Below are positions 16,761-26,976 of a stretch of DNA of 64,000 nt, one piece after another; position 1 is the first letter of the stretch, and every line of letters starts with the position of its first letter. The position numbers and the translations under genes were made by a program. The stretch lies in NCBI GenBank assembly GCA_046331545.1, contig JAXLQR010000002.1, forward strand, positions 806,001 through 870,000, written 5' to 3'. The notes beneath the pieces were generated by a model. It had not been told where the DNA came from, made no database searches, and saw only the letters and a list, made by a program, of their open reading frames with translations. The DNA comes from JADJVL01 sp046331545. Lineage in GTDB: Bacteria > Acidobacteriota > Holophagae > Holophagales > Holophagaceae.

Positions 16761-17621
16761 GTGAGACCCACCCCCGTCCTGCTCTTCGCCGCCGCCCTGA
16801 CCGCCTGCGCGGTGCCGGCCCCCGCCCAGAGCGCCGGCCGCGCCATCACCGTCGAGATCCAGACCGACGACGGCCGCGTCCTGCCCCTCTATCCCGCCCG
16901 CACGCGCGGTTCCGACACGCGCGTCTATGCCGAGGCCGTCCAGGGCCAGCGCTACCGCGTCGTCGTGCGCAACCACCTGGACCGCCGGGTGGGCCTCGTC
17001 ATCGCGGTGGACGGCCGCAACATCATCAGCGGGCAGCAGTCCTGGCTGCGGCCCACGGAGCGCATGTACGTCCTCGGCCCCTACGAAACCCAGTCCTACG
17101 AGGGCTGGCGAACCTCCACGGATCGGGTGAACCGCTTCTACTTCACCGACGTGGCCGACTCCTACGCCGCCGCCTTCGGCGACGAGTCCGCCATGGGCCT
17201 CATCAGCGTCGCCTCCTTCGCCGAGGTCCGGCGCTGGGAGCCGCCCCGGCGCTGGTTCGGCTGGGGACGGGGCGACTCGGGCTCCCGGGACCGGGCGCCC
17301 TCGATGGAGGCCCCGTCGTCGAAGTCCGCCGCCGGCTCCGGGGCGGCCGGCTCCGGGGCGGCCCCCGCTCCCCGCGCCGAGCAGCAGGCCCCCCGGGACG
17401 CCGAGGAGAACCGCGCGGGCACCGGCTACGGCCCCGAGAGCTATTCGCCGTCCTACACGGTGAGCTTCGAGCCCGAGCGCACGCCCCTCGAGAAGACCCT
17501 CATCAAGTACGAGTGGCGGGAGACCCTGGTGCGCCTGGGCGTCCTGCCCCGGCGGTCCGAGCCTCCCCGGAACCGCCTCTGGGACGAAGGCTACGCGCCT
17601 CCGCCCCCGCGGCGGTGGTGA
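16761..17621 (+). CDS. Exported protein of unknown function in the sigma/anti-sigma operon
   Basis: 286 residues. The GTG at 16761 is chosen because AAAGGAGG stands six bases upstream and a hydrophobic leader follows. The leader ends in LTAC (C16), a plausible lipobox, although signal peptidase I cleavage after AQS is also possible. Residues 25-160 form one compact domain (RYRVVVRNHLDRRVGLVIAV, then NRFYFTDVADSYAAAFGD). I have seen similar unnamed proteins beside ECF sigma genes but cannot give a family name. Residues 165-235 are low-complexity Ser/Ala/Gly/Pro, and the tail is charged. It may be the main target or signal source of the sigma pathway. Confidence 0.72.
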   Translation: MRPTPVLLFAAALTACAVPAPAQSAGRAITVEIQTDDGRVLPLYPARTRGSDTRVYAEAVQGQRYRVVVRNHLDRRVGLVIAVDGRNIISGQQSWLRPTERMYVLGPYETQSYEGWRTSTDRVNRFYFTDVADSYAAAFGDESAMGLISVASFAEVRRWEPPRRWFGWGRGDSGSRDRAPSMEAPSSKSAAGSGAAGSGAAPAPRAEQQAPRDAEENRAGTGYGPESYSPSYTVSFEPERTPLEKTLIKYEWRETLVRLGVLPRRSEPPRNRLWDEGYAPPPPRRW

Positions 17622-17629
17622 GGCCGACC

Positions 17630-17658
17630 CGGCGCCGCCCCGGTCCGGAGCGGCGCCG
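17630..17658. terminator. GC-rich hairpin between convergent genes
   Basis: CGGCGCCGC (17630-17638) pairs perfectly with GCGGCGCCG (17650-17658) around an 11-base loop. It fills the 45-base gap between the exported protein gene (+) and the cytochrome gene (-), so it can serve both strands. No T run follows. Confidence 0.55.
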
Positions 17659-17666
17659 CGGTGGGT

Positions 17667-18089
17667 TCACCTGGCCTGGATGCTCTCCAGGTAGCGGGTC
17701 AGGGTGGCCACGCGCTGCTGGACCACGGCGTCCTGGCGGCCGTCGAAGGAACGGAAGACGGGACCCCAGACCGGCATCTCCTGGGCGCCGTGGGAGCCGG
17801 TCGAGGCCTCTCCGCGGATGACGGAGGCCACCAGGCCGGAGGGGAAGGCGCCCTTGTGGGCACGGGCAAGCCGGGTCAGGTCCGGTGGCGCCTGCTTGAG
17901 CCGCGGGGCCACGGCGCCATGGCCCCGGCCGTCCAGCCCATGGCAGCTCGCGCAGTAGGCCCGGTACATCTCGCCGCCGTCGGCGGGAGAGGTGTAGGGC
18001 GCGGGGATCTTCTTGACGGAGGGTTCCTGGCCCGCGGCGGGCAGGGCCAGGACCAGGGCGGCGGCCAGGGGGGCGAGGAAGCGGTTCAT
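17667..18089 (-). CDS. Monohaem class I cytochrome c, periplasmic
   Basis: 140 residues. The ATG at 18089 has AAGGAGA seven bases upstream and starts a signal peptide ending in LPAAGQ. The haem-binding site CASCH follows the leader (near residue 46) in YRAYCASCHGLDGRGHG, and a methionine in EMPVWG (near 108) is the expected sixth iron ligand. This is the general cytochrome c6/cbb3-subunit-like fold, able to carry electrons to a terminal oxidase or reductase; no partner is encoded beside it. It is transcribed away from the gene at 18358 across a 268-base spacer. The family is clear and the redox partner unknown. Confidence 0.93.
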   Translation of the reverse strand: MNRFLAPLAAALVLALPAAGQEPSVKKIPAPYTSPADGGEMYRAYCASCHGLDGRGHGAVAPRLKQAPPDLTRLARAHKGAFPSGLVASVIRGEASTGSHGAQEMPVWGPVFRSFDGRQDAVVQQRVATLTRYLESIQAR

Positions 18090-18357
18090 GGCGATCTCCT
18101 TCGGTCCGACCGCGGGGGGGCTCCGCACGGGTCAAGGACCGTTCCCAGCGTGGGGGCCGCGGAGGCTCCCCTGCAGTGACCCGGCTCACAGACCCTGGGT
18201 AAGTTCAATCTTGTCTTTGGGTAGGACACAAGGCAGGAGAGTGTCCGGAGGTGCCCGTGCCGGAAGCCGGAGGTCGGCCCCCGCTGTCATCCCCGCAGGG
18301 TCCTGCTCACGGAGCGCCCGCGCCACAAGAGGCCGATACTGGATCCGGAGGCTCCTG

Positions 18358-18621
18358 ATGACCCTGCAGCGCCGCGCGAGGGAATTCCTGGAACGGCCCG
18401 TCCCCGAGGACATTGACTATGTGGAAGGGAGTCTCGCCGAACGGCTCCTCACGGCCTATGCGGAGGAGGGCCGCATCGACTCGGACCCCGAGCAGTTGGA
18501 GCTGCTGGAGCTCTGCCTGCAGGAGACCCGCGGCGCCGAGCAGGAAGGCAGCCCCGCGCGCCGCGCCTGGTTCAAGGAGAGCGGGGATCTGCTGGAGGCG
18601 ATCCTCGCCGAGACGTCCTAG
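18358..18621 (+). CDS. Small acidic hypothetical protein
   Basis: 87 residues, no signal peptide or membrane segment. GGAGG stands six bases before the ATG at 18358. The sequence is rich in Glu and Leu (LELLELCLQETRG) and is predicted helical. Its TAG stop overlaps the stop of the convergent pqiC gene (TAG 18619-18621, CTA 18618-18620), which supports it as a real gene rather than a chance frame. No function is suggested. Confidence 0.6.
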   Translation: MTLQRRAREFLERPVPEDIDYVEGSLAERLLTAYAEEGRIDSDPEQLELLELCLQETRGAEQEGSPARRAWFKESGDLLEAILAETS

Positions 18622-19229
18622 CGCGCGGCCGGCGCGGGGCCTGAGGGCCAGGAGGCCGCCGTGGCCGCGATCTCACGGCTGAGCCGGTCCAGGATGCGGT
18701 CGTGGGCCGCGGCCAGGGATTCAAGACCCGGCCCGCCCACGGGTTCGTCGAGGCTCACGCGGCGGCGCACCGCGGCGGCGCCGCCCTTCGCCGGCACCAG
18801 CATCCAGGTGGCCCGCAGCATGAGCGTGCCGCCGGGCCGCCCATCCAGCCGCTGCACGTCCAGCTCCAGCCGCCAGGCCGCCTTCACCCGCTCGCCGTCG
18901 GGGAAGGGCACCACGGCCTCGCTTCCCAGCAGGGCCGCCAGGTTCTCCGCCAGCACCCGCTGGACGTCGCGGTCGAGGCCGTTGGCCCAGCGGTGCCGCT
19001 CGGAGATGGCGAGGGCCCCCGCGCCCGCCTCGGTGACGAGCTGGGTCCGCTGGAGGGCCTCGGGGAGGCGCACGGGCATGACCTCCAGCGCCGGCGCCGC
19101 GGCGGGCGCGCCCTCCCGCGCGGGGCTGAGGGGACGCAGGACGTGGAGCACGACGGGATCGGAACGGCGCAGGCAGCTGGCGGTGAGCGCGAGGAGGAGG
19201 ACGCCAAGGGCGCGGACGGGTCGCATCAT
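18618..19229 (-). CDS. pqiC: PqiC-like outer-membrane lipoprotein (ABC-type transport auxiliary)
   Basis: 203 residues. The leader ends in LTASC (C19), a lipobox-like site. The rest matches the PqiC/DUF330 family that accompanies MCE transporters (LPEALQRTQLVTEAG, RWANGLDRDVQRVLAENL). In Escherichia coli PqiC anchors the PqiB tunnel in the outer membrane, and the same role is inferred here. The start overlaps the pqiB stop (ATG 19227-19229, TGA 19226-19228), so translation is coupled. It closes the pqiABC operon. Confidence 0.85.
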   Translation of the reverse strand: MMRPVRALGVLLLALTASCLRRSDPVVLHVLRPLSPAREGAPAAAPALEVMPVRLPEALQRTQLVTEAGAGALAISERHRWANGLDRDVQRVLAENLAALLGSEAVVPFPDGERVKAAWRLELDVQRLDGRPGGTLMLRATWMLVPAKGGAAAVRRRVSLDEPVGGPGLESLAAAHDRILDRLSREIAATAASWPSGPAPAAR

Positions 19230-20866
19230 CGCTCCTTCCCCTTTCCGAACACGAGGGATTCCGGTTGGCGCTCCAGGGTCTCCGCCAGCTCCCGGAGGGC
19301 CTTGGAGGCCTTCGCGAACTCTTCCAGCGCCTTCCGCAGGTCCTGCTGGGTGGGGGAATCCGCGCGCAGGGTCTGGTCCAGGGTGGCCAGGGTGGCCTGG
19401 GCCTGCGCCATCGTGGCCTTGGCCTCGGGCGCGGTCTCGGTGTCCAGCTTCGCCATCAGGGCGCTGGTCTTCTCCAGGGCGTCCTTGAGGGCCGGCAGCG
19501 CCGCGCGCACCTCGCCGACGATCTGTTCCAGGGGCAGCTTCTGCAGGCGCTCGGCGAGGCGCGCGAGGTTGTCCACCATGGCGGTCATGGTGGAGGGCAT
19601 GGTGGGGATCTCGGGGTACTTCCCGTAGCGGGCCATCATCTTCGGCCCCGGCTGCGGCGCCCAGGCGAGGTCGACGAACATGCTGCCGGTGAGCAGGGAG
19701 GCTGGCTTGAGCTGGGCCCGCAGGCCGCGCCGCACGAGCTGCTGGACCACCGCGTCCGTGGCCTTGGCGTCGAGGGCCCTGGCCTTGGCGCCCACCACCG
19801 TGAAGCGTTCGGGCTCCAGGGCGATCAGGACGGGGATCTTGCCCTCCAGGGTGTCGGCGTGGAACTCCAGCCTGAAGTCCTCCACCTCGCCCACCTTGAT
19901 GCCCTGGAACTCCACGGGCGCGCCGTGGGTGAGTCCGCGAACCGACTCGTTGAAGAGCAGGACGTAGTGGTGGCGGTTGCGGATCACCATCTCGCTGATG
20001 GCGTCGTGGTTGGGGTACAGCGTGAACACGTGCCCCTTCTCCACCTTCTCGCTGGCCTCCAGGCTCACGGGATTCTCGAAGGCGATGCCTCCCAGGAGGA
20101 TGTCCGCCAGGGACTCGGAGCGCACCCGCAGGCCGTTGGCGTCCAGGGAGACGTCCACCCCGCCGGCGTCCCAGAATTTCGTCTCCGTGCGCACCAGGGC
20201 GTCGTAGGGGGCGTGGATGAAGGCCTTGATGGAGACGGATTCGCCCCCCTTGTCCAGGTCGAAGCCCGCCACCTCGCCCACCCGGATCTGCCGGTAGTGG
20301 ACCGGGCTGCCGATGTTCAGGGAGCCGGCCCGCTCGGCCTTGAGGGTGACCAGGAGGCCGGGCTGGTTGGTGGTGATGAGTCCGGGGGCCTCGAGCCCGG
20401 TGTAGGCGTACTCGAAGGCGCGGTCCTCCACGGCCTGGCCCGGCTCCATGGCGATATAGGCACCGGAGAGCAGCGTCCCCAGGCCCGAAATGCCGCCGCT
20501 GCCGATGCGGGCGCGCACGATCCAGAAGCGCGTGTTGGCCGAGAGCAGGGGCGCCGCCTCCTTATGGATCTCGGCGGTCACCAGCACGCGGCTCAGGTCC
20601 TTGTTGAGGCTCACGGCGGTGACCTTGCCGACCTCCACGTCCTTGTAGCGCACCTTCGTCTGGCCGGGCTCCAGGCCCTCGGCGCTGAGGAAGGTGATGG
20701 TGATGACGGGGCCCCGGGAGGTGTAGGCCTTGACCGCCAGGACGGCCCCCACGAAGGCGGCCACCAGGGGCAGCAGCCAGACCATGGACGGGCGCCAGCG
20801 CGCCTGCACCACGGGTTCGGCGGGGCCGTCCGGATTCCCGGCGGGGTCGGGGGGCATGTCGGTCAT
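19226..20866 (-). CDS. pqiB: PqiB-like MCE protein, intermembrane lipid transport
   Basis: 546 residues. An N-terminal membrane helix (about 27-46) is followed by three MlaD/MCE domains at about 53-145, 170-265 and 310-420. Each begins with a stretch such as FLSAEGLEPGQTKVRYKDVEVG or APVEFQGIKVGEVEDF. A C-terminal coiled-coil tail follows (about 440-545). Three MCE domains and this length match PqiB, which forms a tunnel spanning the periplasm for lipids. The start at 20866 is chosen as the first Met before the acidic N-terminus; a second ATG lies three codons on. It follows pqiA by 14 bases. Confidence 0.92.
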   Translation of the reverse strand: MTDMPPDPAGNPDGPAEPVVQARWRPSMVWLLPLVAAFVGAVLAVKAYTSRGPVITITFLSAEGLEPGQTKVRYKDVEVGKVTAVSLNKDLSRVLVTAEIHKEAAPLLSANTRFWIVRARIGSGGISGLGTLLSGAYIAMEPGQAVEDRAFEYAYTGLEAPGLITTNQPGLLVTLKAERAGSLNIGSPVHYRQIRVGEVAGFDLDKGGESVSIKAFIHAPYDALVRTETKFWDAGGVDVSLDANGLRVRSESLADILLGGIAFENPVSLEASEKVEKGHVFTLYPNHDAISEMVIRNRHHYVLLFNESVRGLTHGAPVEFQGIKVGEVEDFRLEFHADTLEGKIPVLIALEPERFTVVGAKARALDAKATDAVVQQLVRRGLRAQLKPASLLTGSMFVDLAWAPQPGPKMMARYGKYPEIPTMPSTMTAMVDNLARLAERLQKLPLEQIVGEVRAALPALKDALEKTSALMAKLDTETAPEAKATMAQAQATLATLDQTLRADSPTQQDLRKALEEFAKASKALRELAETLERQPESLVFGKGKER

Positions 20867-20880
20867 GGGTGGGTTCAAGG

Positions 20881-22158
20881 CTATCCCAGCCCCGTCTGGG
20901 CGCGAAGTCCCGGGCCAGGAGGCGGCGGCGCCGGGGGGGCGTCCGAATCCTCGAGGGTGTCCCACACCAGGCGGGGATCGAAGGTGAGGGCCGCCAGCAT
21001 GGTCACCACCACCAGCAGGGCGAAGGCCACGGAGCCCGGCGCCGGCTCGATGGTGGCCACGTTGCCCAGGGAGACCATGGCCACCATCAGGGAGACCGCG
21101 AAGATGTCCACCATGGACCAGCGGCCCACCAGCTCCGTGAGGCGGTAGAGGCGGGCGCGCTGGACCGGCTTCCACGCGAACCCGCGCTGCTCCGCCAGGA
21201 GCAGGAAGGCCAGGATGGAGATCTTCAGCACGGGCACGAGGACGCTGGCGAGGAAGATGATGCTGGCCAGCAGCCACTCCCCGGTGCGGGCGAAGTGGAT
21301 GACGCCGCCCATGATGGTGTCCGCCTGGGTCTTGCCGAGGCTCACCACCTTCATCACCGGCAGCAGGTTCGCCGGCAGGTAGAGCACCACCGCCGTGGCC
21401 AGGAGGGCCCAGGTGCGCTGGCGGCTCTCGGGCTTGCGGGTGCGCAGGGTGGCGTTGCAGCGGGGGCAGCGGCGCAGGCTGCGCCGGGGCACGAGGGCCC
21501 GGCAGGCCAGGCAGGTGACGAGGCCCGCCTGCCGGGCGGTGGCCGCCTCCGCGGGGATGTCCGGCGGGAGGGGCACCTCGCCCAGGTCGTGCCACACGGC
21601 CTCGGGGTCCACCGAGGACAGGGCCGCGGCGGCCACCAGGATGAAGGCCGCGAGGGCGAAGAGGCCGATGCCGGGCACGAGGGTGGCCATGGCGGCGAGC
21701 TTGACGTAGCTCACCAGGATGCCCAGCACGAAGACCTCCGCCATGCCCCAGGTCTGGAACTGCTCCACGAGGCGGAACATCCGCGCGGTGGCCCGGGTCT
21801 GGCGGCCCGCGCGGACGCGGAGGAGCACCCAGGCCATGCCGATCATGTGGGCGAAGGGGGCGAGGATGGCGGTGGTGAGGAGGATGCCCGAGAGCCAGGG
21901 CCAGCCCAGCTCCGCGAGGATGGAGGCGCAGCCGGGCAGCGTGGCCACCTTCACCTGGCCCCGCAGAGTCATCTCCAGCAGCGGGAAGGCGTTGGCCAGG
22001 ATGAAGAGGACGAGGGCGGTGAGGTAGAGGGCCAGGGCCACGTCCCGGCTGTCGTGCCCGCCCCGCCGCAGGGGCGCCCCGCAGCGGCGGCAGGAGACCG
22101 TCACCCCCCGCGCGGGCGATGCCGCCCGGTGCAGGAGGTCGCACTGGGGGCAGGCCAT
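20881..22158 (-). CDS. pqiA: PqiA-like membrane protein
   Basis: 425 residues. Two tandem PqiA units, each a zinc-ribbon (CPQCD with CRRCG near the N-terminus, and CLACR with CPRCN near the middle) followed by about four membrane helices. PqiA is the inner-membrane partner of PqiB in lipid transport across the envelope. The start at 22158 places the first zinc-ribbon at the N-terminus as in the family. A frame extension to 22242 adds an Arg-rich leader without support. No Shine-Dalgarno precedes 22158, so the start is less sure than the identity. Confidence 0.9.
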   Translation of the reverse strand: MACPQCDLLHRAASPARGVTVSCRRCGAPLRRGGHDSRDVALALYLTALVLFILANAFPLLEMTLRGQVKVATLPGCASILAELGWPWLSGILLTTAILAPFAHMIGMAWVLLRVRAGRQTRATARMFRLVEQFQTWGMAEVFVLGILVSYVKLAAMATLVPGIGLFALAAFILVAAAALSSVDPEAVWHDLGEVPLPPDIPAEAATARQAGLVTCLACRALVPRRSLRRCPRCNATLRTRKPESRQRTWALLATAVVLYLPANLLPVMKVVSLGKTQADTIMGGVIHFARTGEWLLASIIFLASVLVPVLKISILAFLLLAEQRGFAWKPVQRARLYRLTELVGRWSMVDIFAVSLMVAMVSLGNVATIEPAPGSVAFALLVVVTMLAALTFDPRLVWDTLEDSDAPPAPPPPGPGLRAQTGLG

Positions 22159-22247
22159 GAGGGTGGGGGCGGGCACGGGACGCTCGGGGAACTCGGAAGG
22201 TAGCTTAGCCCTGGGCCGGGCCCGCGCGCGATCCCTCGACAAGCCGA

Positions 22248-22269
22248 GCGGGGGCCCGGAGGCCCCCGC
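22248..22269 (-). terminator. Perfect 9-bp stem-tetraloop after glnA
   Basis: GCGGGGGCC (22248-22256) and GGCCCCCGC (22261-22269) enclose the loop CGGA. It lies 36 bases beyond the glnA stop on the minus strand and before pqiA, so it probably separates the two transcripts. No T tract follows. Confidence 0.6.
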
Positions 22270-22305
22270 CTGGAGATGCAGCTGCCGGCCCGGGGCCGGT
22301 GGGCC

Positions 22306-23742
22306 TCAGAACTGGTTCCAGAGGTACTGGTTGGTGACCTCGTGGTGGAACATGATCTCGCCGGCCTTGACCCGGGTCCCGAGGGCCTTGGGGCAGCGCT
22401 CGGCCTGGGCCTGCTTGAGCTCGGCGAACTTCTCGTGGACCCCTTCGCCCAGCAGCTCCGCCATGAACTTGCTGGCCTTGAAGAGCCGGAGGGCGTCGAA
22501 GATGTTGTCGGGCAGGAAGCGGGTGCGGGCGCGCTTGGCCTCGTCGACCTCCAGGGCGGGCCCCTCGATGCCGGTGCGCAGGAGGGTGTAGTACACCATG
22601 TAGGGGTTGGCGTCGGGCCCGATGGAGCGGACCTCGATGCGGGTGGACTTCTCGTTGCCGGTGGGGATCCGGACCATGGAGCCGCGGTCCGTGGGGCTCA
22701 CCTTGATCTGGTTCGGGGCCTCGAAGTGGGGGTCGAGGCGCCGGTAGGCGTTCACGCTGGGGTTCAGCACGAGGCAGAGCTCCTGGGCGTTGGCCAGGAT
22801 GCGGCTGGTGAAGTCCCAGGCCAGGTCGGAGAGCCCGTCCTTGCCGCCCTTCTTGTAGAACAGGTTCTTGCCGGCCTTCGCGATGCTGATGTTGGTGTGC
22901 ATGCCGTTGCCGTTCACGCCCACCACGGGCTTGGGCAGGAAGGAGGCGGTCATGCCCATCCGGGCCGCCACCTGCCGGCTGAGCAGCTTGTAGAGCTGCA
23001 CCTGGTCGGCGGCGATGTTCACCTCGGCGTAGGTGTAGTTCATCTCGAACTGGGAGGGCGCGACCTCCGGGTGGTCCTTCTCGTTGCCGAAGCCCATGGC
23101 CCGCTGCACCTCGGCGGCGGTGTCGATGAACTGGCGCAGGGGGTCGCCGGGGAGGCTGTGGTAGTAGCCGCCGGTGGAGACGTACTCGAAGACGCCGGTC
23201 TCGTGGAAGCGGCGCTCGGCGTCGAGCCCCTTGAAGAGGAAGCCCTCGACCTCGTTGGCGGCGTTCAGGATGGTGCCGTCCTTCTGGAACATGGCGTCGG
23301 TGTAGGCCTTCAGGCGGGCACGCATGTCGGCGGCGAAGGGGGTGCCGTCCTGGTTCAGCACGTAGCCGAACACCAGCACCTTGCCGGGTCCGAACACGTC
23401 GCTGGGCAGCCAGTAGAAGGCGGGCCAGTCGATGGCCAGGCGCAGGTCGCTCTCCGCCTGGGCCGAGAAGCCGCGGATGGAGGAGCCGTCGAAGGTTAGG
23501 TTGTCGTAGGACTTCAGGAGGAACTTCTTGTCGTAGTCCAGCATGTGGAGCCGGCCCTCGATGTCCGTGAAGCAGACCGTGACGGCCTTGATGCGCTTCT
23601 CCCCCTCGAGGTACTTGATGCGCTCCTCGCGGACCTTCCCGGCGTCCACGCGGTCGAGGCGCTGCTGCTTCGCCTTGAGGTTCAGCTGCTCCAGCTCGTC
23701 GTAGGGGATCTCGAGGAAGTCCCGCAGTCCGGGGGTCGCCAT
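22306..23742 (-). CDS. glnA: Glutamine synthetase, type I
   Basis: 478 residues. ATP-dependent ligation of ammonia to glutamate. Catalytic blocks in order: FDGSSIRGF, NGNGMHTN, NPSVNAYRRL and RGSMVRIP. The segment aligned with the adenylylation loop of GSI-beta reads FLPDNIFDAL with no tyrosine, so control by GlnE-type adenylylation is unlikely; feedback or transcriptional control is more probable. AGGAGG stands six bases before the ATG. Upstream lies a short hairpin and then an extreme AT-rich island with repeated TTGAT boxes, the likely promoter and control region. A strong hairpin ends the gene. Confidence 0.97.
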   Translation of the reverse strand: MATPGLRDFLEIPYDELEQLNLKAKQQRLDRVDAGKVREERIKYLEGEKRIKAVTVCFTDIEGRLHMLDYDKKFLLKSYDNLTFDGSSIRGFSAQAESDLRLAIDWPAFYWLPSDVFGPGKVLVFGYVLNQDGTPFAADMRARLKAYTDAMFQKDGTILNAANEVEGFLFKGLDAERRFHETGVFEYVSTGGYYHSLPGDPLRQFIDTAAEVQRAMGFGNEKDHPEVAPSQFEMNYTYAEVNIAADQVQLYKLLSRQVAARMGMTASFLPKPVVGVNGNGMHTNISIAKAGKNLFYKKGGKDGLSDLAWDFTSRILANAQELCLVLNPSVNAYRRLDPHFEAPNQIKVSPTDRGSMVRIPTGNEKSTRIEVRSIGPDANPYMVYYTLLRTGIEGPALEVDEAKRARTRFLPDNIFDALRLFKASKFMAELLGEGVHEKFAELKQAQAERCPKALGTRVKAGEIMFHHEVTNQYLWNQF

Positions 23743-23760
23743 GTGTGCCTCCTGGGAAGG

Positions 23761-23778
23761 GGCGGGTCCGGGCCCGCC
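23761..23778 (-). promoter_or_regulatory. Small hairpin in the glnA leader
   Basis: GGCGGG (23761-23766) pairs with CCCGCC (23773-23778) around a 6-base loop. It sits about 18 bases upstream of the glnA ATG, just before the Shine-Dalgarno on the mRNA. It could affect translation or mRNA stability, but it is short and may be chance at this GC content. Confidence 0.3.
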
Positions 23779-23779
23779 G

Positions 23780-23860
23780 TTGATCTAAGTATCATCATTT
23801 TTTGATTACCTGAAGATATTTTTGATCTAATTTTATATATTTTTATTTTATTAATATGGT
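23780..23860 (-). promoter_or_regulatory. Extreme AT-rich island with TTGAT boxes upstream of glnA
   Basis: Bases 23781-23860 contain only 14 G or C in 80, in a region otherwise near 70% GC. Within it, TTGATCTAA occurs twice (23780-23788 and 23822-23830) with a related TTGATTACC between (23802-23810). Box starts are 22 and 20 bases apart, about two DNA turns each. This is the likely glnA promoter and a regulator-binding or curved region. No convincing sigma-70 or sigma-54 hexamer pair could be chosen. Confidence 0.6.
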
Positions 23861-23884
23861 TTGCAACTCCTTATCGCCCCTCGC

Positions 23885-23906
23885 CGGGTCTTTGCGGACA
23901 GACCCG
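23885..23906 (-). terminator. Hairpin after the ABC transporter gene
   Basis: CGGGTCT (23885-23891) pairs with AGACCCG (23900-23906) around an 8-base loop, 73 bases past the transporter stop and before the AT-rich island. It may end the transporter transcript so that glnA relies on its own promoter. Confidence 0.45.
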
Positions 23907-23978
23907 TACCCAGCCCGGCTCCCGGATCGGTTGAGACTCCGTGGCCTGGGCGAGGCGGTCGAACCTGGAGGTTCCGGG

Positions 23979-25808
<1,830 letters not shown>

Positions 25809-25905
25809 GCGTCCCTCGCGAATCGAGCAGGATGCCACGGGCCCGCGCCCCGCGGGTATCAGGCACTCCCGGGTTCGTGGCGGAGGCCGGTCCGCGTCGC
25901 GGCGC

Positions 25906-26907
25906 CTACCCCCGCCGGAACCACAGGGCCGAGCGGGCGTGGGGCCTCGCCTTGGCCTCCAGGGCCAGGTTCTGGGCGGCGCTGAAGGGCGTGAAGGCGC
26001 GCGCCAGGGCCACGTTCTCCTCGAGCTGCTGGATCGAGTCCACCCCGACGATGACCGTGGAGACGGGCTGGGAGAGCACGTAGCCCATCGCCTCCCTCAT
26101 GCTCAGCCTGCCCGGCCCCACCAGGCGGCCCCGGGCGGGGATCTTCATGCCGATGATGCCCAGGCCCTGCTCCACCGCCAGGGGCAGCAGGTCCTTCTGG
26201 AAGGGCAGGTGGTGCGGGTCCGCGGCGTTGAAGGCCATGAGGATGGTGTCGAAGGGGAAGCGCCGCAGGCCCTCGGCGAGCACGTCGGGGTCCGTGTGGC
26301 CGGTGATGCCCAGGTGGCGGACCATCTTCTGGTCCCGCGCCCTCAGGAAGGCCTCCAGGGCGCCGCCCTTCGCGCAGACCCGCTCCACGTCGTCCAGGGT
26401 GGACATGTGGTGGAGCTGCCAGAGGTCCACGTGGTCCGTGCGCAGGAGGGTGAGGGACTTCTCCAGAAGGCGCAGGGAGCCGTCCCGGGTGCGGTCGTGG
26501 GTCTTGGTGGCGAGGAAGGCCTCGCGCCGCCGCCTCGCCATCACCTCGCCGATGTAGCGCTCGCTCCAGCGCTCGGAGCCCCCGTAGCGCGCCGAGGTGT
26601 CGATGTAGTTCACGCCGAGGTCCAGGGCCCGCTCGATGATGGGCACCGCCACCTTGGCGTTGTCCTCCTGCTCGAGGGCCGCCTGGCCCCCGAGGCTGAA
26701 GAGGCCGACCTTGAAGCCCGTCTTCCCGAGGTTCCGGGTGGGCATGGCCTCCCGGGTGGCGGCGTTGAAGGGCACGGGGGGCAGCACCGCCGGTGGCGGC
26801 TGGGCCGCCGAGAGGCGCTGGCCCACGGCCCCGGCGGCCACGCCCGCGGCCGCGGCCGCCCCGAGCTTCAAGAGGTCCCTGCGGTCCATCCCGTCCCCGG
26901 CGCCCAT
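25906..26907 (-). CDS. Tat-exported aldo/keto reductase
   Basis: 333 residues. AGGAGG stands six bases before the ATG at 26907. The N-terminus has a twin-arginine signal (DRRDLLKLG followed by an Ala-rich stretch to SAAQ), so the protein is folded with its cofactor before export. The barrel begins at about residue 55 (RNLGKTGFKVGLFSLGG). The catalytic Asp/Tyr pair is in DTSARYG and the active His region in DLWQLHHM. It is an NAD(P)H-type reductase fold of the predicted-oxidoreductase branch. Export of an NADPH enzyme is odd, as the cofactor would not be renewed outside; related exported members exist but their roles are unclear. Confidence 0.88.
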   Translation of the reverse strand: MGAGDGMDRRDLLKLGAAAAAGVAAGAVGQRLSAAQPPPAVLPPVPFNAATREAMPTRNLGKTGFKVGLFSLGGQAALEQEDNAKVAVPIIERALDLGVNYIDTSARYGGSERWSERYIGEVMARRRREAFLATKTHDRTRDGSLRLLEKSLTLLRTDHVDLWQLHHMSTLDDVERVCAKGGALEAFLRARDQKMVRHLGITGHTDPDVLAEGLRRFPFDTILMAFNAADPHHLPFQKDLLPLAVEQGLGIIGMKIPARGRLVGPGRLSMREAMGYVLSQPVSTVIVGVDSIQQLEENVALARAFTPFSAAQNLALEAKARPHARSALWFRRG

Positions 26908-26976
26908 GGCTGGCCTCCTGGCAGGCCTCCATCATGCGCCGGATGCCGCTCCGAGGGGATGCCCGGACCTGGACGG

